Assembly (NCBI RefSeq): GCF_018982885.2
Contig: NZ_CP081848.1
Coordinates: 3,596,001 to 3,660,000, forward strand
DNA from: Polymorphobacter megasporae
GTDB taxonomy: Bacteria > Pseudomonadota > Alphaproteobacteria > Sphingomonadales > Sphingomonadaceae
Length of the DNA stretch: 64,000 nucleotides
Direction of reading: 5' to 3'
The position numbers and the translations under genes are program-made. The first letter of the stretch is position 1. Every line of letters starts with the position of its first letter. Under the pieces are notes generated by a model, which was not told where the DNA came from, ran no database searches, and was given only the letters and a program-made list of their open reading frames with translations. Positions 51,528 through 59,092 of this stretch are shown piece after piece.

Positions 51528-52453
51528 GCGACGTCACTCCAGTCGAGGACCATTTTGAGACACGCCGCATCGCTGAAGGCGGTAACGTAGGCGTCGTTCG
51601 CGGCGGCTGCCGGGACGACATGCGTCACCAGCCCGTCGAGCGAGAGGCGGCCGTCGGCGATCAGCGCGGTGACCGCGGCGAGGTCGGCGGGCTTGAATTC
51701 GGCCGCGATGCGGATCGTCGCCTCGCGCATGAAGGCGGGCGGGAAGGCGAAGTCGAGCCGGTCGTAGAAGCCCGCGAGAACGACCTCGCCGCCCTTCGCC
51801 AGCCGCCCGATCAGCGGGTCGAGCATGTTGGCGGCACCGCTGACGTCGTAGATCGCGGCATAGTCGCGGCGGTCGTCGGCGGCGCTGTCGGTGACCGCGT
51901 AGCCAATCGCCCCCGAGGCGCGGGCGGGGTTGGTTTCCCAGACGGTCGGCGATCCGCCCATGGCGACCGCGATCCGGGCGAGCAGGCGGCCTAGGACGCC
52001 GTGACCTACAATGAGTTCGGCGGGCTTGCCCCCGGCGAGGGCGTGATAGGCGGTGGCGGCGAGCGCAAGCAGCGCCGCTTGGCTGCCGAGCGCCGGGTCG
52101 ACGCGCAGCGCCTTGGCGGCGGGCAGGATCACCCGGCGGGCAGCGCCGCCAAATAGGCCGCGCGCGTCGGTGTAGCAGTTCGCCCCGGGGACGAAGACTG
52201 TGTCGCCGATGCGGCCCTGCGCCTCGGCTCCGGCGGCGACGACGCGCCCGACCGACTCGTAACCGGGGACGAGCGGATAGCCCATGCCGGGGAAGGCGGG
52301 CATCGTGCCGGTGTAGAGCAGCCGCTCGGTCCCGGTCGAAATCCCGCTGTGGTCGACCTCGACGACGACGTCGTGCGCCTCCACCGGGCGCAAGGTCAGG
52401 GGCCGGAGCGATAACCGCTCGGGAGCCTCCAAAACCACTGCCATCGTGTGCAT
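51524..52453 (-). CDS. bchC: Bacteriochlorophyllide a 3-hydroxyethyl dehydrogenase
   Basis: 309 residues, a zinc-less medium-chain dehydrogenase relative. Oxidises the 3-hydroxyethyl group to acetyl in bacteriochlorophyllide a. Recognisable parts: [32 protein letters not shown] and the nucleotide-binding [18 protein letters not shown] lies seven bases before ATG 52453. Two PpsR-type sites sit 48-92 bases upstream in the gap after crtF, so this gene probably starts its own oxygen-controlled transcript bchCXYZ-puf. Confidence 0.96.
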   Translation of the reverse strand: MHTMAVVLEAPERLSLRPLTLRPVEAHDVVVEVDHSGISTGTERLLYTGTMPAFPGMGYPLVPGYESVGRVVAAGAEAQGRIGDTVFVPGANCYTDARGLFGGAARRVILPAAKALRVDPALGSQAALLALAATAYHALAGGKPAELIVGHGVLGRLLARIAVAMGGSPTVWETNPARASGAIGYAVTDSAADDRRDYAAIYDVSGAANMLDPLIGRLAKGGEVVLAGFYDRLDFAFPPAFMREATIRIAAEFKPADLAAVTALIADGRLSLDGLVTHVVPAAAANDAYVTAFSDAACLKMVLDWSDVA

Positions 52454-52500
52454 CGACCAACCCCGGGGCGGCCGGGATGATCCCCTTAACCGCCGCTGAC

Positions 52501-52518
52501 TGTCAGTCTGTCCTGACA
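52501..52518. promoter_or_regulatory. PpsR/CrtJ operator upstream of bchC, proximal
   Basis: TGTCAGTCTGTCCTGACA is a full TGT-N12-ACA site with 5-base symmetric arms (TGTCA/TGACA). It lies 48 bases upstream of the bchC start codon. Confidence 0.85.
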
Positions 52519-52527
52519 GTTCATATG

Positions 52528-52545
52528 TGTCAGTCTAGGTTGACG
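52528..52545. promoter_or_regulatory. PpsR/CrtJ operator upstream of bchC, distal
   Basis: TGTCAGTCTAGGTTGACG differs from TGT-N12-ACA in the last base only. It lies nine bases from the proximal site, very close to the spacing of the paired CrtJ sites at the Rhodobacter capsulatus bchC promoter, where binding is cooperative. Confidence 0.7.
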
Positions 52546-52566
52546 GTCGGGAGTGTCAACAAGGAT

Positions 52567-53628
52567 TTATCGGACGGCGGTCAGCACCCGGACGAGCATC
52601 GGGATCGCGGTGGCATGTTCGCGAACCGCAGTGAATCCAGCGGCGTGCAGCATCGTATGAAGAACTTCGACCGATCGCGGACGCCCCGATCCCATCGCGA
52701 GCAGGTACATCCCGAAGTAGGCATCACCGATCGGCGCGGCCCCCTGAGTCTCGGCCATCGGCTCGGCGACGACGATCGTCCCGCCGGGCGGCAGAGCAGC
52801 GTGGACCTTCGCCAGCAGCGCGACGACGACGGCATCGTCGTGATCGTGGAGGACGCGGACGAGGCTGATGACGTCGGCTCCGGCGGGGAGAGGGTCGTCG
52901 ATGAAGCTCCCGCCGACCGCGTCGATCGCCGGGTCGGCGAGTCGTGCGGCCACCGCGGGGAGGTCGAACAAGGTCAGTTTCAGCGCCGGAAATCGTGACC
53001 CAGCGGCGCGGAGGAACACCCCTGCCCCGCCGCCGATATCGAGCAGCCGCCGGTGCTTGGCCAGCGGATACGCGTCGAGGATCTGTCCCGCGAGCATCGG
53101 CTGCGACGCCGCCATCAGCGCCGAATACGCCGCCGTCCGCTCGTCGCTCGCCGCGCCATACGGCCAATATGCCGCAAGCGATCCCGCCTCGCCGCGGAGC
53201 AGCGCGACCGGGTCGGCGAGGTCGGCGTAGAGGTAGCGGTGGTGCGCGATCATCTCGGGGACGCCCGGGTTCCCGAGCATCGCCGCGCCTGCGCTGCCGA
53301 GCAGGTACCCGCCCCCCGTCGCCTCGACGAGATCGAGCGCAATCGCCGCCTTGAGCAACCGCTCGGCCCCCTCTGGCGGCAGGCCGGTATGCGCCGCGAC
53401 CTCGGCGAGCGAGCGTTTCGTGCCCGCGACGAACGGCAGCAGACCGACGTCGATCACGGCATAGGCGACCTGCGAGTAAGTAAAGCCCGCGACGATATCG
53501 AACAGCGCCCGCGCTTTCCGCCGGGCGACAGGGCGGGTCAAAGGAAACTTCGCCGCCCAGCGCTGGAACCCCGGATCGCCGAGGCGGCGGTTGCGCCACA
53601 GGATCCACCGCTCGCGGAAGCTGGTCAT
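52567..53628 (-). CDS. crtF: Hydroxyneurosporene/demethylspheroidene O-methyltransferase
   Basis: 353 residues. Methylates the tertiary hydroxyl introduced by CrtC, giving methoxy carotenoids of the spheroidene/spirilloxanthin series. N-terminal dimerisation and winged-helix region (LFDIVAGFTYSQVAYAVIDVGLL, then AEVAAHTGLPPEGAERLL) and SAM site LLDIGGGAGVFLRAA; DVISLVRVLHDHDD is a plant-type O-methyltransferase block. First gene of the leftward block, divergent from crtD across 277 bases. The ribosome-binding site is weak. Confidence 0.93.
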   Translation of the reverse strand: MTSFRERWILWRNRRLGDPGFQRWAAKFPLTRPVARRKARALFDIVAGFTYSQVAYAVIDVGLLPFVAGTKRSLAEVAAHTGLPPEGAERLLKAAIALDLVEATGGGYLLGSAGAAMLGNPGVPEMIAHHRYLYADLADPVALLRGEAGSLAAYWPYGAASDERTAAYSALMAASQPMLAGQILDAYPLAKHRRLLDIGGGAGVFLRAAGSRFPALKLTLFDLPAVAARLADPAIDAVGGSFIDDPLPAGADVISLVRVLHDHDDAVVVALLAKVHAALPPGGTIVVAEPMAETQGAAPIGDAYFGMYLLAMGSGRPRSVEVLHTMLHAAGFTAVREHATAIPMLVRVLTAVR

Positions 53629-53682
53629 CGCAGCGGACCACTCGGCCGAGTTATCGAGCGAGCTAGGCGGCGGACCATAACG

Positions 53683-53762
53683 GCTAAGGTAACAGAGGTA
53701 ACACTAAACGCATCTTGGAAGTTACTCTCGCGCGGGCTTCCTTGACACAATATTACCTTAGC
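53683..53762. promoter_or_regulatory. Spaced inverted repeat in the crtF/crtD divergent region
   Basis: GCTAAGGTAA (53683-53692) is repeated exactly in inverted orientation as TTACCTTAGC (53753-53762), 60 bases apart, with a further AGGTAACA copy next to the first. A TTGACA (53743-53748) lies near the right arm. No TGT-N12-ACA match is present here. This looks like a paired or looped operator for both carotenoid promoters; the regulator is unknown. Confidence 0.4.
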
Positions 53763-53905
53763 TCGATTTGCGGCCGACGCCTTCAACCCGTTCGCTCCCT
53801 GCTCGCCCGCCCATGCCGGCACCCTCAAGCCACAAGATTAGGCCGAATCGTCGCGTGTAGGACAGGGCTTTGCGGTCGCCGCCCGCTTCGCCGTATGAAC
53901 GCGCG

Positions 53906-55396
53906 ATGCGCCCCATCGTCATCATCGGAGCCGGCGTCGGCGGGCTGACCGCGGCGGCCTTGCTCGCGGCAACGGGCGAGGACGTCGTCGTCTGCGAGGC
54001 GGCAGCGACCCCCGGCGGCAAGCTCCGCGAGTTCACGATCGACGGGCACGCGCTCGACGCCGGGCCGACGGTATTCACGATGCGCTGGGTGTTCGAGGCG
54101 ATCTTCGCCGCGGCGGGGGCGAGCCTCGACGACTATCTGACGCTCCGCCCGGTGACGACGCTCGCGCGTCACGCCTGGGGCCCCGACGCGCGACTCGACC
54201 TGTTCGCCGACATCGACGCCTCGGCCGACGCGATCGGCGTCTTTGCCGGAGCGGCCGAGGCGACGCGCTTCCGCGCCTTCGCCGCCGAGGCCAAGCGGAC
54301 CTACACGACGCTGGAGTCGAGCTTCCTCGATGCGCCTGCGACAAATCCGCTCGGACTGACCGCGCGGATCGGGCTGTCGCGCCCCGGTGACCTGCTCAGC
54401 ATCCGCCCGTTCGAGACGCTATGGGGGGCGCTTGGCGGCTATTTCCACGACCCCCGGCTGCGCCAGCTGTTCGGGCGTTACGCGACCTATTCGGGGGCGT
54501 CGCCGTACCTCGCGCCGGCAACGCTGATGCTCATCGCGCACGTCGAGAACAGCGGGTTGTGGCAGGTCGACGGCGGCATGCACCGCATTGCGCGAGCGCT
54601 TGAAGACCTCGCGGTCAGCCGCGGGACCACGTTCCGCTACGCCTCCCCGGTCGCCGAAATCGTCGTCGGACGCAGCGGCGCGGAGGGCGTCGTCCTCGCG
54701 TCGGGCGAGCGAATCGACGCGGCGGCGGTCGTCGTCAACGCCGACCCGCAGGCGCTGGCGAGCGGACGCTTCGGACCTGCGGCGTCGCGCGCGGTGGCCA
54801 CGATGCCCGCGCGCGAACGCTCGCTATCGGCGCTGACGTGGACCCTCGTCGCCGAGACCTCGGGGTTCGAACTGAGCCACCACAATGTCTTTTTCGCCGA
54901 CAATTACCGCGCCGAATTCGACGCGATCTTCGACCAGCAGCGCCTCCCCGCGGCCCCGAGCGTGTACATCTGCGCCGAGGACCGCGGTGACAAGCCGACT
55001 GGACACAAGCGCGAACGGCTGCACATGATCGTCAATGCACCCGCCACCGCCGACGCGCGGGGCCTGACGCCGGGGGAGATCGACGCTTGCGAATCGGCGA
55101 CCTTCGCGATGCTCGAACGCAGCGGGCTGACGGTCGCGCGGACGGCGGACGCGACGGTGCGAACGACCCCGGCGGACTTCGCCGCGCTGTTCCCGGCGAC
55201 GGGGGGCGCGTTGTACGGGCGGGCGTCGCACGGCTGGCGGGCGTCGTTCCAGCGCCCGGGATCGACGACGCGGATACCCGGGCTGTACCTCGCGGGCGGC
55301 GCGACGCATCCAGGGGCGGGGGTGCCGATGGCAGCGTTGTCGGGGCGGCTGGCGGCGCGAGCCTTGTTGTCGGCCCGGCGTTCGACGGATCGGTAG
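53906..55396 (+). CDS. crtD: 1-hydroxycarotenoid 3,4-desaturase
   Basis: 496 residues, phytoene desaturase-type FAD enzyme. Introduces the C3-C4 double bond after CrtC hydration. N-terminal FAD motif IVIIGAGVGGLTAAALLAATG and the C-terminal LYLAGGATHPGAGVPMAALSGR are intact. Assigned as CrtD rather than CrtI by its place beside crtC and crtF and by LDAGPTVFTMRWVFE. ATG 53906 starts directly before the FAD motif; the longer frame adds 12 unlikely residues. The end overlaps the crtC reading frame. Confidence 0.92.
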   Translation: MRPIVIIGAGVGGLTAAALLAATGEDVVVCEAAATPGGKLREFTIDGHALDAGPTVFTMRWVFEAIFAAAGASLDDYLTLRPVTTLARHAWGPDARLDLFADIDASADAIGVFAGAAEATRFRAFAAEAKRTYTTLESSFLDAPATNPLGLTARIGLSRPGDLLSIRPFETLWGALGGYFHDPRLRQLFGRYATYSGASPYLAPATLMLIAHVENSGLWQVDGGMHRIARALEDLAVSRGTTFRYASPVAEIVVGRSGAEGVVLASGERIDAAAVVVNADPQALASGRFGPAASRAVATMPARERSLSALTWTLVAETSGFELSHHNVFFADNYRAEFDAIFDQQRLPAAPSVYICAEDRGDKPTGHKRERLHMIVNAPATADARGLTPGEIDACESATFAMLERSGLTVARTADATVRTTPADFAALFPATGGALYGRASHGWRASFQRPGSTTRIPGLYLAGGATHPGAGVPMAALSGRLAARALLSARRSTDR

Positions 55397-56289
55397 CGCC
55401 GGGCGGCTATCGCTGGTGGTACATCGACGCGCTGTCCGACGACGGACGCCACGGGCTGACGCTGATCGCCTTCATCGGCAGCGTCTTCTCACCCTATTAC
55501 GTATGGAGCGGACGCGGCGATCCGGCGAATCACGTCGCGGTCAACGTCGCTTTGTATGGCCCCGGCACCAAGCGCTGGACTATGACCGAGCGCGGACGCG
55601 CGGCGCTCGACCGCGACGCCGGATCGCTGAGTATCGGATCGAGCTCTCTGCATTGGGACGGCGATACCCTCGTCGCGACGATCGACGAAGTCAGCGCGCC
55701 GATCCCGTCGCGGGTCCGCGGCACGGTGCGGCTGACCCCGCAGGCGCTTGTCGCCGACAGCCTCGCGCTCGACCCCGGCGGCCGCCACCGCTGGCGGCCG
55801 ATCGCGCCGCGCGCCCGCGTCGAGGTGACGATGGACCAGCCCGGGGTATCGTGGTCGGGGACGGGCTATCTCGACAGCAACGCGGGGACCGAGGCGCTCG
55901 AGGACGGGTTCGCCGACTGGGACTGGTCGCGCGCGCACCTCAGCCGCGATACGGTGGTGCTGTACGACGGCGTCCGCCGCGACGGATCGAGCTTCGCGCT
56001 CGCGCTGCGGATCGCCCCCGACGGGACGGTCGAGCATGTCGACGCACCGCCGCGTTTCCGCCTGCCGACGAGCGGGTGGCGGATGGCGCGGGGCACGCGG
56101 GTCGATGCGGGGGAGACGGCGACGGTCGCGCGGACGTGGGAGGACAGCCCGTTCTACGTTCGCTCGGCGCTCCGGACCCGGCTGTTCGGCGAGGCGTGCG
56201 ACGCGGTGCACGAGAGCCTGTCGCTCGATCGCTTCCGGTCGCCGGTGGTGCGGCTGATGCTGCCGTTCCGGATGCCGCGGCGGGGCTGA
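55363..56289 (+). CDS. crtC: Carotenoid 1,2-hydratase, start codon unclear
   Basis: About 308 residues of recognisable CrtC, a periplasm-facing hydratase acting on neurosporene or lycopene end groups. Conserved blocks: GGYRWWYIDALSDDGRHG, IAFIGSVFSPYYVWSGRG and YLDSNAGTEALEDGFADWDWSR. No ATG, GTG or TTG occurs in this frame between a TTG at 55087 and the conserved region; 55363 is only the approximate start of family similarity. The frame is shifted by -1 relative to crtD and overlaps its end. Explanations: a non-standard start codon, a long N-terminal extension from 55087, ribosomal frameshifting from crtD, or a sequence error. It ends five bases before the orf33 stop on the other strand. 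Confidence 0.85.
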   Translation, partial: LVVGPAFDGSVAPGGYRWWYIDALSDDGRHGLTLIAFIGSVFSPYYVWSGRGDPANHVAVNVALYGPGTKRWTMTERGRAALDRDAGSLSIGSSSLHWDGDTLVATIDEVSAPIPSRVRGTVRLTPQALVADSLALDPGGRHRWRPIAPRARVEVTMDQPGVSWSGTGYLDSNAGTEALEDGFADWDWSRAHLSRDTVVLYDGVRRDGSSFALALRIAPDGTVEHVDAPPRFRLPTSGWRMARGTRVDAGETATVARTWEDSPFYVRSALRTRLFGEACDAVHESLSLDRFRSPVVRLMLPFRMPRRG

Positions 56290-56293
56290 GTGT

Positions 56294-56395
56294 CTATTTG
56301 TTGCGGTCCCTGAGCGACCAGAGCTGCCAGAAGGCGAGGCCGAGGACGATCACCGCGAAGATCGCGCCTTCGATCGCGCCGTAATAATTCGCCAC
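56294..56395 (-). CDS. 33-residue single-helix membrane peptide downstream of bchO (orf33)
   Basis: Starts at GTG and reads (V/M)ANYYGAIEGAIFAVIV, then LGLAFWQLWSLRDRNK. One hydrophobic helix (about residues 10-26) with a positively charged C-terminus, so the C-terminus should be cytoplasmic. AAGGGG lies eight bases before the GTG, a strong ribosome-binding site, and the gene begins four bases after the bchO stop. These features argue for a real gene at the end of bchI-bchD-bchO. Function unknown; size and topology resemble small subunits of membrane pigment complexes. Confidence 0.6.
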   Translation of the reverse strand: MANYYGAIEGAIFAVIVLGLAFWQLWSLRDRNK

Positions 56396-56399
56396 GAAC

Positions 56400-57266
56400 T
56401 CAGCCCCTTCCCGCCATCGCGTCGCGGATGATGCGGATCGCCGCAGCGGGCTCCTCCTCGTGCGCGAGGTGGCCGAGTCCCGGCATCGCGAGCGTCGTCG
56501 ATCCGGTGATCCGCTTGGCGACCTCGGCCGCGACCGAAGGCGGTATCGCGGCGTCGCGGTCGCCGTAGACGAGTTGCACCGGGGCGCGGACGCGCTCGAA
56601 GTCGGCGGCGAGCGCGGCGAGGTCCCAGTTCGCCATCATCGCCAGCGCGCCCGCGACGTGCTCGCGGCGGCGGAATAGCCGCGTGTAGAGGTCGACCCCG
56701 CGCGCATCGATCTTCGACCCCGTCGCACGTTCGAGGAAACCAGCGACGACCCCCGGGCCGCGCGCCTGGAGCGCGAAGATCGCCGGGACCAGCGGGTTGA
56801 CGAACAGCAGCTTCGCCATCGCGGGGAACAGCTTCGCCGCGATGCCGGGAAACGGCAGCAGTGCGCCGTTGAAGCTGACGATGGGCACAGGATGCGCGTC
56901 GATCGCCAGCCGCAGCCCGATCGCCGCGCCCGCCGAATGGCCGACGATCAGCGCGGGCGAGAGGTCGAGTTCCACCAGCAACGCCGCCACGGCGCGCGCC
57001 ATCGCGGGCAAGGTCGGCGCGCCGATGCCGCTCGAAAAGCCGTGTCCCGGCAGGTCGGGGGCGACGACGGTGTAATCACGAGACAGGTCGGGAAATATAT
57101 CGCGCCAGCTATGCGACGCGGCCCCGGTGCCGTGGAGGAGCAGCACGACGGAACCTTCCCCGGCGACTTGGACGTGCCAACGTACCCCGCCCGCGACGAC
57201 GAAGCGGCTCGCCTCGCGGTTGGGCCCGTCGCCGCCCTCGGTCCGCCAGCGTGACGGCGGAATCAT
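56400..57266 (-). CDS. bchO: Alpha/beta hydrolase BchO, Mg-chelatase accessory
   Basis: 288 residues. Alpha/beta-hydrolase with the oxyanion region LLHGTGAASHSWRDI, nucleophile elbow VGHSAGAA and terminal His in LGHLAHEEEP. BchO is found beside bchI and bchD across phototrophs and is thought to assist Mg chelation; its reaction is not established. Start at ATG 57266 overlaps the bchD stop (ATGA). Confidence 0.92.
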   Translation of the reverse strand: MIPPSRWRTEGGDGPNREASRFVVAGGVRWHVQVAGEGSVVLLLHGTGAASHSWRDIFPDLSRDYTVVAPDLPGHGFSSGIGAPTLPAMARAVAALLVELDLSPALIVGHSAGAAIGLRLAIDAHPVPIVSFNGALLPFPGIAAKLFPAMAKLLFVNPLVPAIFALQARGPGVVAGFLERATGSKIDARGVDLYTRLFRRREHVAGALAMMANWDLAALAADFERVRAPVQLVYGDRDAAIPPSVAAEVAKRITGSTTLAMPGLGHLAHEEEPAAAIRIIRDAMAGRG

Positions 57267-59092
57267 TGTGTCAGCGCCCGGACGACGCCCGCCATCGCCA
57301 CCGCTCCGGCCGCCGGGAGCGGGGCGTAGCGCGCGCCCATCGCCGCCGCGAGTCCCGCGCCTTCGAGACGCGGGCGCGGCGACGTGTCGATGAACGCCGC
57401 TGCGATGCGGTCGGCGACGAAGCCCCGCGCGACGGTCAGCGCGTCGGCCCCGGCGCGCTCGCGGCTTGCGGTGCCGTCGCGCGCGATGTTAGCGCGTCCG
57501 TCGGTCAGGACGACGACGAACGGGGTCCGGCCGCGCGATTTCGCCGCCCGCGCGAGGCCGAATGCGGCGTCGAGCCCGGCGGCGAGCGGGGTGCCGCCCC
57601 CTCCCGCCATGTCGGCGAGGCAGCGCTTGGCGCGCGCGAGCGAGCGCGTCGGCGGCAGGATTACCTCGGCGACGGCGCCGCGGAACGCGATCAGCGCGAC
57701 CTGCGTGCGCTTGACGTACGCCTCAGCGAGAAGGAGTTCGACCGCGCCCTTCGACTCGGCGAGCCGCGCGATCGCCGCCGACCCGCTCGCGTCGACCGCG
57801 AAGATCGTCGTCGATTCGGCGCGCTCGACGAAGCGGCGGATGCGGAAGTCGTCGCGGCGGACGATGACGCGGGTCGAGCCCTCCGCACCGGCGCGGCGCA
57901 GTTTTTGCCATGGGGCGGCGGCGCGGATCGTGTCGATCAGCGCGAGCCTTTGCCCCGCGCCGGGGGTTCCGGCGCGGCTGCCCGACGGCCGCCCGCGCGT
58001 CGCCGCCTTGCGCTTAGCCCCCGCCCCGCCGCGCTTACCCGCGCTCGCGGTGCCCGCGCTGAGGGCGGCAAGGAGGCCGGGGGGGAGCGCCGCGCGCACC
58101 GCCTCGACGACGATGTCGGTCTGGGCGGTGAGTTCGTTGTCGTCGGGCGAATCGGTGTTGCCGTCTTCGCGATCCGTGTCTTGCGGCGGCGGCGGTTCCT
58201 CGGCCTCGGCCTCCGGCGGTGCGGGCATCCGGGTCGCGCGCGGCATCAGGATGAGGCGCGCGGCGGTGACGACGTCGTCCTCCTCTACTGCAGCACGCCC
58301 GGCGAGCGCGGCGAAGCCGCGTGCCGCACGCAGCGCGAACAATGTCGCTCGGGCGGAGTCGACACCGAAGGCGAGCGCGGTCGCGACGAGGGTTTCGAGT
58401 GCGGAGTCGGCAATCTTGATGTCATCCCCGCGAACGCGGGAACCCAAGGTCGCCGGCGATTGTGACCTTGGGTCTCCGCGTTCGCGGGGATGACAATTTT
58501 CGTCTGGTCCATCGAGTTCAACAGGGCCACTTCGCGCGGCAACACCCGCCAAATCCAACCACAGCCCGCACCGCTCGGCGAGCGCCGCCGGCACCGCCTC
58601 GTCGTCGATCCCCTCGTCGAGAAGCACCAGCGTCACCCGCGCAGGCAGCCGCAGGCTGACCCCGTCGCGCTCGACCGCGACTTCGCCCGCATCGATCACC
58701 GCCGCGAGTTTCCCCGCGAGCGCGGTGTCGATCCGCTCCGCCATCGGCACGACGATCGTGCCGCCATCGGCCTCGGCGAGCACCCCGCGCAGCACGATCG
58801 GGCGTCCCGCACTCAACGTCGCGGCGAGGTCGAGGCCGCCAAGCAGGCGTTCGTCGTCGATGCTCGTCGGGATGCGGCGGATGATCCGGGCACTGCCTTC
58901 CGAGGGCAGTGCGCTGCGGTATGCCTCCAACCACGCATCGCGCGCAGGTCCGGCCGCGCTCCGCACGACGATGCCGCCGAGCAAAGGGTCCGCCGCGAGC
59001 AAGCGCGCCGCAAGTAGCGCGTCGGCCCAGCGGTCGGGAGCGGCCGGGGGAACCTCGCCGCCGCCCTCGCCTAACCCGCCAGTCTCGCTCAC
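57263..59092 (-). CDS. bchD: Magnesium chelatase subunit D, with a repeat inserted in frame
   Basis: 609 residues. N-terminal degenerate AAA+ domain (to about 290), acidic proline-rich linker (EPPPPQDTDREDGNTDSPDD, about 315-335) and a C-terminal von Willebrand A domain with MIDAS motif AVDASGSAAIARL. Acts as the platform joining BchI and BchH. Residues about 198-225 are encoded by a REP-type palindrome (58421-58494) that keeps the frame open, adding a segment not expected in BchD. GTG 59092 overlaps the bchI stop (GTGA); the longer open frame runs into bchI and is rejected. The Walker A lysine region of the AAA+ domain is not recognisable, as is usual for BchD. Confidence 0.94.
   Translation of the reverse strand: MSETGGLGEGGGEVPPAAPDRWADALLAARLLAADPLLGGIVVRSAAGPARDAWLEAYRSALPSEGSARIIRRIPTSIDDERLLGGLDLAATLSAGRPIVLRGVLAEADGGTIVVPMAERIDTALAGKLAAVIDAGEVAVERDGVSLRLPARVTLVLLDEGIDDEAVPAALAERCGLWLDLAGVAARSGPVELDGPDENCHPRERGDPRSQSPATLGSRVRGDDIKIADSALETLVATALAFGVDSARATLFALRAARGFAALAGRAAVEEDDVVTAARLILMPRATRMPAPPEAEAEEPPPPQDTDREDGNTDSPDDNELTAQTDIVVEAVRAALPPGLLAALSAGTASAGKRGGAGAKRKAATRGRPSGSRAGTPGAGQRLALIDTIRAAAPWQKLRRAGAEGSTRVIVRRDDFRIRRFVERAESTTIFAVDASGSAAIARLAESKGAVELLLAEAYVKRTQVALIAFRGAVAEVILPPTRSLARAKRCLADMAGGGGTPLAAGLDAAFGLARAAKSRGRTPFVVVLTDGRANIARDGTASRERAGADALTVARGFVADRIAAAFIDTSPRPRLEGAGLAAAMGARYAPLPAAGAVAMAGVVRALTQ
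58421..58494. repeat. REP-type palindrome, copy 2, inside bchD
   Basis: 74 bases bounded by GTCATCCCCGCG and CGCGGGGATGAC, with inner arms ACCCAAGGTC and GACCTTGGGT; nearly perfect hairpin. Same family as the copies at 43353 and 61859, but located within coding sequence and read through without a stop. Confidence 0.88.

Noticed and set aside
53629-53905. PpsR site between crtF and crtD
   Set aside because: All TGT and ACA triplets were checked; none has the N12 spacing.
57251-58465. 404-codon plus-strand frame opposite bchD
   Set aside because: Antisense shadow; bchD on the minus strand has intact family motifs throughout.
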